Position numbers and translations under genes: made by a program. The notes under the pieces are model-generated. The model did no database searches. It saw only the letters and a program-made list of their open reading frames with translations, and had not been told where the DNA came from. This document shows positions 55,453 to 64,000 of a stretch of 64,000 bases of DNA, piece by piece. This stretch comes from Aestuariivirga sp. (GTDB lineage Bacteria; Pseudomonadota; Alphaproteobacteria; Rhizobiales; Aestuariivirgaceae). Each line of letters starts with the position of its first letter. Within the stretch, counting starts at the first letter, position 1. The stretch is taken from assembly GCF_020252395.1 (NCBI RefSeq), contig NZ_JADCDB010000030.1, forward strand, positions 1 through 64,000. The letters run 5' to 3'.

Positions 55453-56223
55453 TCATCTTGTTCTCTTCAGGAAGCCGTCCGATGCCACCGTGATGAGAAG
55501 CTTGGTATCCATCAGCTTGTCGATTTCGAACTCATCATGATGCTTCAGATATTCCCGCACCGCCGTCTTGGGATTGTTGCCCTTGCCCCAGGGGCGGTCC
55601 GGGTAATGCCCTTCCGGCATGTCTTCGATCAATGTGTCGTACACGACACAGTAACTCCCAACGCTGGTGAGTGGGGCATATGCCTCGAGTTCTGCCAGCA
55701 CATGTTCATGCGTGTGGTTGGAATCGAGGAGCACCATGACCCGATTGAATGAACTTGCCCGGGCCCTGACGCTTTCGATCACCTTCCGGTCGGCCGAAGA
55801 CCCCTGGATCATGTCGATGCGGTGGCGCAGCGGATGAGCCTCGACGGCCGCGCGATTGTGGGATCGTATGTCTATGTCGACTCCAAGCACGCGCCGCCGT
55901 GGCTTACTCGGGTCAAGTGGTTTTCCGCTCTCGACGGCTTCGGCATACTCAATCAGTGCAAGGATCGATGCACTGAGGATGAGCGAACCCCCATGCGCAA
56001 TGCCAGTTTCGATGATGAGGTCAGGCTTCACCTGCCAGATCAGCTCCTGTGTTGCGACGATATCCTGCGGATACTGGATGATCGGGCGGCCCAACCAGAA
56101 AAAATTGTAGGGGTAAAGCGCAGCGGAACTGGCGCGCAGGAAAGCGCCAGCCTCGGCAACGAGCGTGTCGTCCGCCCACCACCGGGTGACCCGCTCAGCG
56201 ACCTCTTTTTCATGCTGTGTCAA
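55453..56223 (-). CDS. CmcI/cephalosporin hydroxylase family protein (putative SAM methyltransferase)
   Basis: NFFWLGRPIIQYPQDIVATQELIWQVKPDLIIETGIAHGGSLILSASIL, VLLDSNHTHEHVLAELEAYAPLTSVGSYCVVYDT. Confidence 0.85.
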   Translation of the reverse strand: MTQHEKEVAERVTRWWADDTLVAEAGAFLRASSAALYPYNFFWLGRPIIQYPQDIVATQELIWQVKPDLIIETGIAHGGSLILSASILALIEYAEAVESGKPLDPSKPRRRVLGVDIDIRSHNRAAVEAHPLRHRIDMIQGSSADRKVIESVRARASSFNRVMVLLDSNHTHEHVLAELEAYAPLTSVGSYCVVYDTLIEDMPEGHYPDRPWGKGNNPKTAVREYLKHHDEFEIDKLMDTKLLITVASDGFLKRTR

Positions 56224-57116
56224 GGCAGATTTCCTTCAGTTGAACGAATCGTGGTGAGATTCCTGCCCGCACCGTCAGGCATGGAAAGCAAGCGCCTGAT
56301 CTTGGTGGCGTCACCCCAGAAGGCAAGGGGCTCAAGGTCGGAATAGGAAAAATGCCCAAGGTTGAGCTCCATGCGCACACCACGTTCCCGGATCCAGCCT
56401 TCAACCAGACTGCGGACCGAAACGGGCTTGCCTGAACAAACATTGACGGGTCCAGGATCGCCATGTCCCAGGGCAAGCCGGGCAATCATGTCGCCCATGA
56501 CGGGTGCTGGAAGATAGTCGCGCAACTGGTCGCCGGGCGACATGTTGAACAGAGCCTCGCCGCGGGATGCCGCGCGCAGGAACTGCCCGAACAGGGACGT
56601 CTCCGGCTGACCATCGCCAAATGTATAGAAGAGCCGGGCCCACACCAAGGAAAAGGAAAGGTTCCGCTTCAGGAATTCTATCTCGCGACGAAGTGCATCC
56701 TTGGCAAACCCATATGGATTGGAGGGGCGGGTGGGGTCCGTCTCCGCCAGCGCTCCCGGCTGCATGCCGTATTCGAAACAGGTGCCCGTCACCAAAAGCC
56801 GCCCGAGGCCGCCCATCAAGAGGTATTTCAGAAAGAGATATTGCCGCGGAAGTTCAACCTCAAAATGGTGTGCGGAATTGTAGTTGGGCAGTCCGTGCCA
56901 CGCCATGTGCAAGACACAGTCTGGCCGCCCCAGCAGATCAAAGGCATCGCTCCGCGGTTCCGCCATGTCGAGGTGAGCCATGGAGCATCCCTCCAGCCAT
57001 GGCTTGGGGTTGCTTGCGGTTCGCATCATGGCGGTAACGCGCGCACCCCTTGACAGCAAGGCAGGAACGACGTGCCTACCCAGAAAGCCCGTAGCACCCG
57101 TCACCGCGATGTGCAT
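56220..57116 (-). CDS. NAD-dependent epimerase/dehydratase family protein (possible 4-ketosugar reductase)
   Basis: MHIAVTGATGFLGRHVVPALLSRGARVTAMMR; YGFAKDALRREIEFL catalytic YxxxK. Confidence 0.85.
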   Translation of the reverse strand: MHIAVTGATGFLGRHVVPALLSRGARVTAMMRTASNPKPWLEGCSMAHLDMAEPRSDAFDLLGRPDCVLHMAWHGLPNYNSAHHFEVELPRQYLFLKYLLMGGLGRLLVTGTCFEYGMQPGALAETDPTRPSNPYGFAKDALRREIEFLKRNLSFSLVWARLFYTFGDGQPETSLFGQFLRAASRGEALFNMSPGDQLRDYLPAPVMGDMIARLALGHGDPGPVNVCSGKPVSVRSLVEGWIRERGVRMELNLGHFSYSDLEPLAFWGDATKIRRLLSMPDGAGRNLTTIRSTEGNLP

Positions 57117-57305
57117 TTTTCTGCCTCCTTGGCCCAACCGCCGTACACTGAAGATCAACCGTCATGTTGCCAGGTTACTGGGTCTTCGTGACTGACGAAC
57201 GCGCAAGCTGCCAGAATCACTGCGGCAGGTAAAGCGCAGCCAGACCTCCACGTGAACGGGATGAAGGGCCGGAAGCCGGCGCCATGAAACAGCATTGATG
57301 CGGTG

Positions 57306-58181
57306 CTAGCTTGCCCGCTGGGCAGCGGCCAGTTCTGCGGCCTCGATTTCGGCCCAGTCACCGGCAGGCATGACCCTGGCTGCCTCGGCCACGTCCCGTG
57401 TCCATACGAACAGGCAGAGGAAAGGCACGGCCCCCACCTTCGTCAGATGCGGCTGCAGGGATGGGTTCCACACCGGCTCGCCTGCGGGCTTGACGATGAG
57501 CGGGCGTTCCGGCGCGAAACGCCAGCCGTGGGGCCCCGTGAGTGGCGCGTAGAGTTCCGGCGCGCGGTGGCAATGATCGCGGTAGAGCACATGCGGCGCG
57601 ATGAGGAACAGGCCCAGTTCGAAATCCGCCGCTGGGAAGGGCGCATCACCGCCGGCGATCGCCGCAAAGGCATGGCCTTCGGCGAAGCTCTCGCCGATCT
57701 CGTGGCGAGGGTAACGGTCATAGCTGATCCAGGCGAGATGGGGTGCGGCCGCCGCAATCGCGTCCGCGAGATGCGGGGCATGTTCTGCTGCGTGGCGAAG
57801 GGCCGTCTCCAGCCAGCGCTCGACGACCGGGTGCTGCTTTGCCGGACTGTGGCCCGCCTCAGGCCCGCAGCGCGCCAGACCGCGGCGCACGTCCTCATGG
57901 CCGGGGTGGGTGAGATCCGCGAGGTAGTCGCCCGCGGCCGCAAGCAGCCGCCGCAGGACGCTGGCCGCCGAACCGGGCAGAGGCAGCACCGGTGGCAGCC
58001 CGCGTTCCTGCAGCAGTGTGGCGGGGTCGCGCGCGTCGAAGGGCGAGGCCTCGCGATAGAGATCGAGCTGCGCCTCGCTCAGCACGCCCTGGCGGAACAG
58101 TTCCATCGCCGCGCCATAGCGCACGCGGCCCGAACCCGGGATGCCAAGAGGCGTGTGCAGCAGCTGCAGCGTTTCATCCAT
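57306..58181 (-). CDS. Dimethylsulfoniopropionate lyase-family cupin protein
   Basis: Cupin metal motif DHCHRAPELYAPLTGPHGWRF and later GEPVWNPSLQPHLTKVG; overlaps upstream permease stop. Confidence 0.65.
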   Translation of the reverse strand: MDETLQLLHTPLGIPGSGRVRYGAAMELFRQGVLSEAQLDLYREASPFDARDPATLLQERGLPPVLPLPGSAASVLRRLLAAAGDYLADLTHPGHEDVRRGLARCGPEAGHSPAKQHPVVERWLETALRHAAEHAPHLADAIAAAAPHLAWISYDRYPRHEIGESFAEGHAFAAIAGGDAPFPAADFELGLFLIAPHVLYRDHCHRAPELYAPLTGPHGWRFAPERPLIVKPAGEPVWNPSLQPHLTKVGAVPFLCLFVWTRDVAEAARVMPAGDWAEIEAAELAAAQRAS

Positions 58182-59013
58182 TGGCGCGGAATGCCATTTG
58201 CTCGTCCAACTGGCGGCGGCGCCCGGCGCGGTTCATGGCAATGCCGGCAACCGCCACGCCGATCGCCACGACGCTCACCATCAGGGTTGCCAGGGCATTG
58301 ATGTCGGGCGTTACGCCAAGCTTCACCTTGGACCAGATGAGCAGCGGCAGCGTGGTGCTGCCAGGCCCCGTGGTGAAGGAGGTGATGACCACATCGTCGA
58401 GCGAGATGGTGAAGGCCAGCAGCCAGCCGGACATGATGGCGGGCGAGATCACCGGAATGGTCACGTCGCGCATCACCTGCCAGGGCCGCGATCCCAGGTC
58501 CATCGCCGCTTCCTCGATCGACCGGTCCGACTGCAGCATGCGGGCCTGCACGATGGTGGTGACGAAAACCATGGAGAAGGTGATGTGGGCGAGCGTCACC
58601 GTGGTGAAGCCGCGCTCGCCCGGCCAGCCGATCCAATCCGCCATCAGGATGAAGAACATCAGCGACGAGATGCCGGTGATCACCTCCGGCATGATCAGGG
58701 GCGCGGTGACGAGGCCGGAGAACAGCAGCCGGCCGCGGAAACTCGGGAATCGCGCAAGTGCGATCCCCGCCATGGCGCCGAGGATGGTGGCGATGGTGGC
58801 GGAGACCAGCGCGATCTCCAGCGACAGAACCAGCGCATCGAGCACCTGCTTGTTGGAAAACAGAGCGAAATACCACTTGGTCGAGAATCCGCCCCATACG
58901 CTGGCGAGCCGCGAGGCGTTGAAGGAGTAGACGATCATCGACAGGATGGGGATGTAGAAAAAAGCGAAGCCGAAGGCCAGCATCGAGACCAGGAAACTGT
59001 GACGGCGCTTCAC
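58174..59013 (-). CDS. Polyamine/Pot-type ABC transporter permease (PotC-like)
   Basis: MLAFGFAFFYIPILSMIVYSFNASR, RSIEEAAMDLGSRPWQVMRDVTIPVISPAIMSGWLLAFTISLDDVVITSF. Confidence 0.9.
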   Translation of the reverse strand: MKRRHSFLVSMLAFGFAFFYIPILSMIVYSFNASRLASVWGGFSTKWYFALFSNKQVLDALVLSLEIALVSATIATILGAMAGIALARFPSFRGRLLFSGLVTAPLIMPEVITGISSLMFFILMADWIGWPGERGFTTVTLAHITFSMVFVTTIVQARMLQSDRSIEEAAMDLGSRPWQVMRDVTIPVISPAIMSGWLLAFTISLDDVVITSFTTGPGSTTLPLLIWSKVKLGVTPDINALATLMVSVVAIGVAVAGIAMNRAGRRRQLDEQMAFRANG

Positions 59014-59927
59014 TTTGAACCCTCCGCCTTGGCCTGGAAATGGCCATAGATCACGGCAGGCCCCACCATGAGCACCAGCAGCACCACGGCAATGGCCGAC
59101 GCCATGGGCCAGTCGCGCGCCGCGGAGAACTGGTCGGAGATCACCCGCCCGATCATCGGGCTTGCGGCGTCGCCCACCAGTGTCGGGATCACGAGTTCGC
59201 CGGCGGCCGGGATGAAGACCAGCATGCCGCCCGCCACGATGCCGGGAATGCTCTGCGGCAGCGTCACATCGAGGAACACCTGCCAGGGCCTGGAACCGAG
59301 ATCGAGGGCCGCCTCGTCAAGCGCCGGGTCGAGGCGCTCGAGGCTGGCATAGAGCGGCAGGATCATGAAGGGCAGGTAGGTATAAACCATCACCAGCACG
59401 ACGGCGAAGTTCGAGTGCATCATCGGCATGAAGTCGACGGCCCAGCCTTGCGGCACGATGGCGTTCCAGATCTTGGTGAGCCCCACGTTGAACCAGCTCG
59501 AGCGGCCCATCAGCCCCATCCAGGCATAGACGCGCAGCAGGAAGGAGGTCCAGAAGGGCAGGATCACCAGCATGAGCAGGATGTTGCGCCAGCTCTTCGA
59601 CACGCGGGTGAGGCCCAGCGCCATGGGATAGCCGATGAGCAGGCACAGGGCCGTCGCGATGCCGGCACTCACCAGCGAGGTGATGAAGGCGCGGAAATAG
59701 AGTGTGTCCGTAACCGCGCGCGCATAGCCCTGGAGATTGACCAGCGGATAATCGCCGCCGAACGAGATGGGCGGCGCTGTCGCCGTCTTGGTGGCGACAC
59801 TCATCGCGATGACGATGAGGAAGGGCAGGAGGAAGAAGAACAGCAGCCAGACATAGGGCACGCCGATCAGCAGGTTGGACCAGCCTTTGCGGTCGAACCA
59901 GCGCTGCAGGCCCTTGCGATCCATCAT
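59010..59927 (-). CDS. Polyamine/Pot-type ABC transporter permease (PotB-like)
   Basis: NLLIGVPYVWLLFFFLLPFLIVIAMSV, PALDEAALDLGSRPWQVFLDVTLPQSIPGIVAGGMLVFIPAAGELVIPTLVG. Confidence 0.9.
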   Translation of the reverse strand: MMDRKGLQRWFDRKGWSNLLIGVPYVWLLFFFLLPFLIVIAMSVATKTATAPPISFGGDYPLVNLQGYARAVTDTLYFRAFITSLVSAGIATALCLLIGYPMALGLTRVSKSWRNILLMLVILPFWTSFLLRVYAWMGLMGRSSWFNVGLTKIWNAIVPQGWAVDFMPMMHSNFAVVLVMVYTYLPFMILPLYASLERLDPALDEAALDLGSRPWQVFLDVTLPQSIPGIVAGGMLVFIPAAGELVIPTLVGDAASPMIGRVISDQFSAARDWPMASAIAVVLLVLMVGPAVIYGHFQAKAEGSK

Positions 59928-59928
59928 C

Positions 59929-61032
59929 TCACCCCGCCAGCACGATGGCGGAGGATGGCGCGAAGGAGATCCACACCCGGTCATCCCAGCCGGCGGCGCG
60001 CGAGCCCTCGCCGCCGCGCCGGGCATTGACCGCGTGGGCCTGCACCAGCGCGCCCGACGGCAGCACCACGCGATAGAGGCTGTCCTTGCCGAAATAGGCA
60101 AGGTCCTTCACCGTGCCCTGGAAGGCATTGGCGCCCTCGGGACGTTCCTTCGAAATGAGCAGCTTCTCCGGGCGGATGGCGAGGGTTGCCTCCTGCCCCT
60201 CAGCAAGGCCCGGAACGTCGCGCGCCATCACCTCGCCGCCCAGCGCCGGCACCGACAGCCGCAACTGCTCCGCTTGCCGCTCGACAATGGTGGCCGGGAA
60301 GGAGGTGATGGAGCCGATGAAGCCGGCCACGAATTTGCTGTTGGGGAATTCATAGACCTCGCCAGGGCTGCCCACCTGCCTCACCTCGCCCCGGTCCATC
60401 ACCGCGATGCGGTCGGACAGCGTCATCGCCTCTTCCTGGTCATGGGTGACGACGATGAAGGTGACGCCGGTGCGCTGCTGTATCGACATCAGCTCGAACT
60501 GGGTGCGCTCGCGCAGTTTCTTGTCCAGCGCCGCCAGCGGCTCGTCGAGGAGCAGCAGCTTGGGCTGGCGGGCGAGTGCCCTTGCGAGCGCCACGCGCTG
60601 GCGCTGGCCGCCCGAGATCTGGTGCGGCTTGCGCGTCGCATAGGGCAAGAGCTGCACGAGCTCCAGCATCTCGCGCACCCGCGCCGCTTTCTGCCCGGCC
60701 GCCATGTTCTCGTGCTTCAGGCCGTAGCCGACATTCTTCTCGACACTCATATGCGGGAACAGGGCATAGGACTGGAACATCATGTGGACCGGGCGGTCCC
60801 ACGGGGCCACCCCCGTCATGTCCCGTCCGTCAAGGAAGATCTTGCCGGAGGACGGCTCCTCGAAGCCCGCCAGCATGCGGAGCAGCGTGGTCTTGCCGCA
60901 GCCCGAGCCGCCGAGCAGCGAGAAGATCTCGCCCTTGTTGATGCTGAGCGTGACGTTACGCACCGCCTGGAAGGGACCGAAGAACTTCGAGATGTTCTCG
61001 ATCCTGAGGAAGGGCTCCCCCGCCGCCGCCAT
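59929..61032 (-). CDS. Polyamine/Pot-type ABC transporter ATP-binding protein (PotA-like)
   Basis: FSLLGGSGCGKTTLLRMLAGFEEPSSGKIFLDG, ISGGQRQRVALARALARQPKLLLLDEPLAALDKKLRE; TOBE-type C-terminus. Confidence 0.92.
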   Translation of the reverse strand: MAAAGEPFLRIENISKFFGPFQAVRNVTLSINKGEIFSLLGGSGCGKTTLLRMLAGFEEPSSGKIFLDGRDMTGVAPWDRPVHMMFQSYALFPHMSVEKNVGYGLKHENMAAGQKAARVREMLELVQLLPYATRKPHQISGGQRQRVALARALARQPKLLLLDEPLAALDKKLRERTQFELMSIQQRTGVTFIVVTHDQEEAMTLSDRIAVMDRGEVRQVGSPGEVYEFPNSKFVAGFIGSITSFPATIVERQAEQLRLSVPALGGEVMARDVPGLAEGQEATLAIRPEKLLISKERPEGANAFQGTVKDLAYFGKDSLYRVVLPSGALVQAHAVNARRGGEGSRAAGWDDRVWISFAPSSAIVLAG

Positions 61033-61036
61033 AATG

Positions 61037-62149
61037 TCAGCCGCCCGTCTTGATCTCGGTCCAGGTGCGGGTCAGCGTCTCTTCCTGCTCGGGCGTCATG
61101 GGGTTCAGGGTAAAGAGCCGGGCCTTGGTTTCGGCATTGGGGTAGATCGCGGGGTCGCTGGTGATCGACTTGTCGACCAGGGGCGTTGCCGCCTTGTTGG
61201 CATTGGCATAGCCGATGAAGTTGGTTGCGGCGGCGACGACCTCAGGCCGCAGCATGTAGTTGAGAAAGACATAGGCATTGTCGGCGTTCTTCGCATCCGA
61301 GGGAATGGCCCACACGTCGAACCAGGCCGGCGCACCCGACTTCGGCACGAAATATTCGAGATCGAGCTCGATGCCCGCATCCGCCGCGCGCTTCTTGGCC
61401 ACGCCATAGTCGCCCGACCAGGTGTTGACGGCGCAGACCTCGCCATTGGGCAGCGTGGTGAGAAAGTTGGTATTGTCGAAGGTGGCGATGTAGGGCCTGA
61501 TCTTGGCGAAGGCCTTGGCCAGTTTCTTGTAGTCATCGGGCCCGGCCTTGTTCGGGTCTATGCCCAGCCACTTCATGACAACCGGCCCGATGTCGGTGGG
61601 ACTGTCGAGAATCGAGAGGCCGCAGCTCGCAAGCTTCTGGGCATTGTCGGGATTCATGATCGTATCGAGGCTGTTGAAATCGGCGTCCGGCAGCAGCTTC
61701 TTCACCATGTCCATGTTGTAGGTAAAGCCCACCGTGCCCCAAGTATAAGGCACGCCATAGCCGTTGCCGGGGTCGAAGCCCTGGAGAATCTGCAGGATCT
61801 CGGGATCGAGGTTCTTCCAGTTCGGCAGCTTGGATTTGTCGAGCTTCTGGTAGACCTTGGCCTTCACCATCTGCGGCAGCTTGAGACCCGCCTGCAGCAC
61901 CACGTCGTAACCGGAAGACCCGGCCAGCATCTTGGCCTCCATCTCCTCCGAGCTTGCATACATGTCGTAGACGACCTGGATGCCGGTTTCCTTGGTGAAG
62001 TCGGCGATGGTGCTTTCGCCGATATAATCAGCCCAGTTATAGACATTCACCACGCCTTGATCGGCGCTTGCGCGGCGCACCCAGGGCATGCCAATTCCGG
62101 CGGCGGCGGCCATGGCGGCCATGACGTTACGGCGGGTCAGCGGCATCAA
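61037..62149 (-). CDS. Polyamine/Pot-type ABC transporter substrate-binding protein (PotD-like)
   Basis: VVNVYNWADYIGESTIADFTKETGIQVVYDMYASSEEMEAKML. Confidence 0.92.
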   Translation of the reverse strand: MMPLTRRNVMAAMAAAAGIGMPWVRRASADQGVVNVYNWADYIGESTIADFTKETGIQVVYDMYASSEEMEAKMLAGSSGYDVVLQAGLKLPQMVKAKVYQKLDKSKLPNWKNLDPEILQILQGFDPGNGYGVPYTWGTVGFTYNMDMVKKLLPDADFNSLDTIMNPDNAQKLASCGLSILDSPTDIGPVVMKWLGIDPNKAGPDDYKKLAKAFAKIRPYIATFDNTNFLTTLPNGEVCAVNTWSGDYGVAKKRAADAGIELDLEYFVPKSGAPAWFDVWAIPSDAKNADNAYVFLNYMLRPEVVAAATNFIGYANANKAATPLVDKSITSDPAIYPNAETKARLFTLNPMTPEQEETLTRTWTEIKTGG

Positions 62150-62181
62150 TTCCTCCCGTGATGGTTATCTCTTCCGCCAGC

Positions 62182-63399
62182 CTAGAACGAGGCCGTGGAC
62201 TGGCAAATCAATTCTTCATTCGCACGCGGCAAAGGTCTGTCCGAAGGTTCAGCGGGCAGCGTCATGACGGGCATCAGCTTGCGCAAGCCGTCGTGGTGGC
62301 GGCGCAGCCCATATTCGAGATCGGAGAGGTGGAAGCCCTCGAAGGCCTCCGACTTCATCGACTCGTTCGACCAGATCGAAAGCTGCTGGTCTTCCGCCGA
62401 GGTGAAGCGGTCGATGCGGAAGGCGAGGTAGCGCGCCAGCCGCGTGGCGCGGCTTTCATTGGGCCAGCGGTACATGCGGCCGGAAAGCCGCGTACGCCCG
62501 GGGCCCAGCGGGATCTCCTGATAGAACTGCGCTCCTTCCGGCGTCACCGCGAAGACCGCATTGGGGAACAGCCCGTAATAGGTCCAGGCCTTCTGCAGAT
62601 GCAGCGGAAGATCGGGGCGCGGCGGCGAGATGCGCGCGTAATTCTTCACCGACCAGCCGCGCGCCGCACCCTCGTCGAACCAGCCGATCGACACCGACAG
62701 CCCATCCTTCAGGTGCAGGTCGCGATAGGTGCGGCCATAGAGTTCCTGCAGGCCCGGATGGGCGAGCGCCACGTGATAGCCCTCGTTATCGACGTCACGC
62801 ACCGACTTCCAGTTCACCGGAAGTTCCGCCGTCCAGTCGAGGTTGCGCGCCGGCAGCAGCTTCTCGAGGCCGTAGGCAGCGAAGTCGGTTTCGTAGGGAG
62901 CGAGCAGTTCGGAAACCGATGGCTGCGGGCCCGGCTTGAAGCGGATGAAGATGAAGCCTTGGAACATCTCCATCTCGATCGGCTTCAGTCCGAAATCCTC
63001 GCGCTTCAACTCGCCGAAGCTCGAAGGCCGCGCCGCGCCGCGCAAGGATCCATCGAGATTATAGACCCAGCCATGGAACGGGCAGACGATGGCGCCCTTG
63101 CAATGGCCCTTGCTGCCATCGACGACGCGGGCGCCGCGGTGGCGGCAGAGATTGTGGAAGGCGCGCACCACGCCGTCCTGCCCGCGCATGATGACGGCGC
63201 GCTCGCCCAGCATGTCGAAGGAGAGCCAGTCGCCCGCCGCCGGAATGTTGCCGACATGGCCCACCACCTGCCAGTGGGTGAGGAACAGCTGGTCGCGCTC
63301 GAGGTCGAAGAGCGCCTGCGAATGATAGGTCCAGGCGGGCAGGCCGCCGCGGTCCCAGCCGTTTGGAATGGCAATGGTGTCGTAGGGAAGTCCGGTCAT
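62182..63399 (-). CDS. Rieske (2Fe-2S) aromatic-ring-hydroxylating/demethylating oxygenase alpha subunit
   Basis: CRHRGARVVDGSKGHCKGAIVCPFHGWVYNLDGSLRG Rieske motif; VRDVDNEGYHVALAHPGL mononuclear iron region. Confidence 0.9.
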   Translation of the reverse strand: MTGLPYDTIAIPNGWDRGGLPAWTYHSQALFDLERDQLFLTHWQVVGHVGNIPAAGDWLSFDMLGERAVIMRGQDGVVRAFHNLCRHRGARVVDGSKGHCKGAIVCPFHGWVYNLDGSLRGAARPSSFGELKREDFGLKPIEMEMFQGFIFIRFKPGPQPSVSELLAPYETDFAAYGLEKLLPARNLDWTAELPVNWKSVRDVDNEGYHVALAHPGLQELYGRTYRDLHLKDGLSVSIGWFDEGAARGWSVKNYARISPPRPDLPLHLQKAWTYYGLFPNAVFAVTPEGAQFYQEIPLGPGRTRLSGRMYRWPNESRATRLARYLAFRIDRFTSAEDQQLSIWSNESMKSEAFEGFHLSDLEYGLRRHHDGLRKLMPVMTLPAEPSDRPLPRANEELICQSTASF

Positions 63400-64000
63400 G
63401 GTTCAGGCTCCATTGCCTTGCGCACCCATTGGTGGAAGCGGTGGATCTCGTATTCCTCGGGCATCAGCCGCGCCGCGCGGAAGGCGGGCGAGCGCATGCC
63501 GCGCTGGTTCATTTCGGAAGCCGCGCCATCCTGCTCGATGACCAGCGTGGCGAAGGCGGCGACAGCCGCGGCATCGAAGCCCGGCTGGGCCAGCGTCTCC
63601 CGGCTGAAATGCCATTCGGCCACGAGGCGCGTGCGCTCCGGCGCCACGGGCTCGATCCGCACCGAGCGCACATAGTCTGCATGGGCCACCACATAGGCGG
63701 CAGGCCACAGCGTCACGAACGTGTAGCCCGCCAGCCGCTCCGCCTCGGAGAGACCGGGGAAGATGGGCCCGCAGGGCGCGCCACTCGTGGTCCAACTTGT
63801 TGCGCCAGGGCGCAGGCGGGAGTTTGGCGGGTCTTCCGGCGTCCAGCCAAACGCTTCGGACGGGCCCATGATGCCTTTGCCATAGACCGGCGCCATGTCG
63901 CAGAGTTCCGGGTGGATGCCGGGGCAATGCAGGCACTCGGAATAATTTTCCCAGAAGGTTTTCCAGTTGCAGGCGATCTCCGTCTGCCAGCGATGGCCCG
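63396..64000 (-). CDS. Second Rieske oxygenase alpha subunit, C-terminal part only (truncated by window edge)
   Basis: In-frame read to the edge gives GHRWQTEIACNWKTFWENYSECLHCPGIHPELCDMAP..., the mononuclear-iron domain signature. Confidence 0.85.
   Translation of the reverse strand, partial: GHRWQTEIACNWKTFWENYSECLHCPGIHPELCDMAPVYGKGIMGPSEAFGWTPEDPPNSRLRPGATSWTTSGAPCGPIFPGLSEAERLAGYTFVTLWPAAYVVAHADYVRSVRIEPVAPERTRLVAEWHFSRETLAQPGFDAAAVAAFATLVIEQDGAASEMNQRGMRSPAFRAARLMPEEYEIHRFHQWVRKAMEPEP

Noticed and set aside
1-64000. CRISPR arrays, prophage, or known anti-phage defence operons
   Set aside because: No regularly spaced repeats, Cas, phage structural, restriction-modification or toxin-antitoxin proteins recognised on either strand.

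Overview
GC-rich alphaproteobacterial (probably Hyphomicrobiales; taxonomic guess only) chromosomal window made largely of catabolic and transport operons, read entirely by eye and by motif recall. From left to right: (1) an apparent IS21-like element end beside tRNA-Arg(CCG); (2) a ~13 kb minus-strand operon with a Liv-type ABC transporter, HyuA/HyuB-type hydantoinase/5-oxoprolinase, PxpB/PxpC-like carboxyltransferase-fold proteins, stand-alone biotin carboxylase and BCCP, and PxpA, with a divergent LysR regulator; (3) an ApbE / PepSY-flavoreductase / DUF2271 / acidic protein / PepSY cluster divergent from an OmpR-type two-component system; (4) a VIT1-like transporter, an IolB/IolC/class II aldolase cluster and two Gfo/Idh/MocA oxidoreductases; (5) a second Liv-type transporter with an Asp/Glu-hydantoin racemase and a GntR regulator; (6) cbpA/cbpM-like chaperone genes; (7) a compact serine-cycle cluster (sga-mtkA-mtkB-luxR-like-mcl) with a divergent LuxR-type response regulator; (8) a self-contained sugar-acid catabolic cassette (DapA-like aldolase, GntR, sugar ABC transporter, enolase-superfamily dehydratase, SDR) bracketed by two near-identical direct repeats carrying a CcoQ-like microprotein gene; (9) a CDP-linked C-methylated 6-deoxysugar/glycan locus; (10) a Pot-type ABC transporter operon with a DMSP-lyase-family cupin and two Rieske oxygenase subunits, the last truncated by the window edge. 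The strongest observations are the repeat-bracketed cassette, the lactam/amide operon combining HyuAB, Pxp proteins and biotin carboxylase, the ApbE cluster with a probable flavinylation motif, and the Rieske/DMSP-lyase-like/Pot operon.
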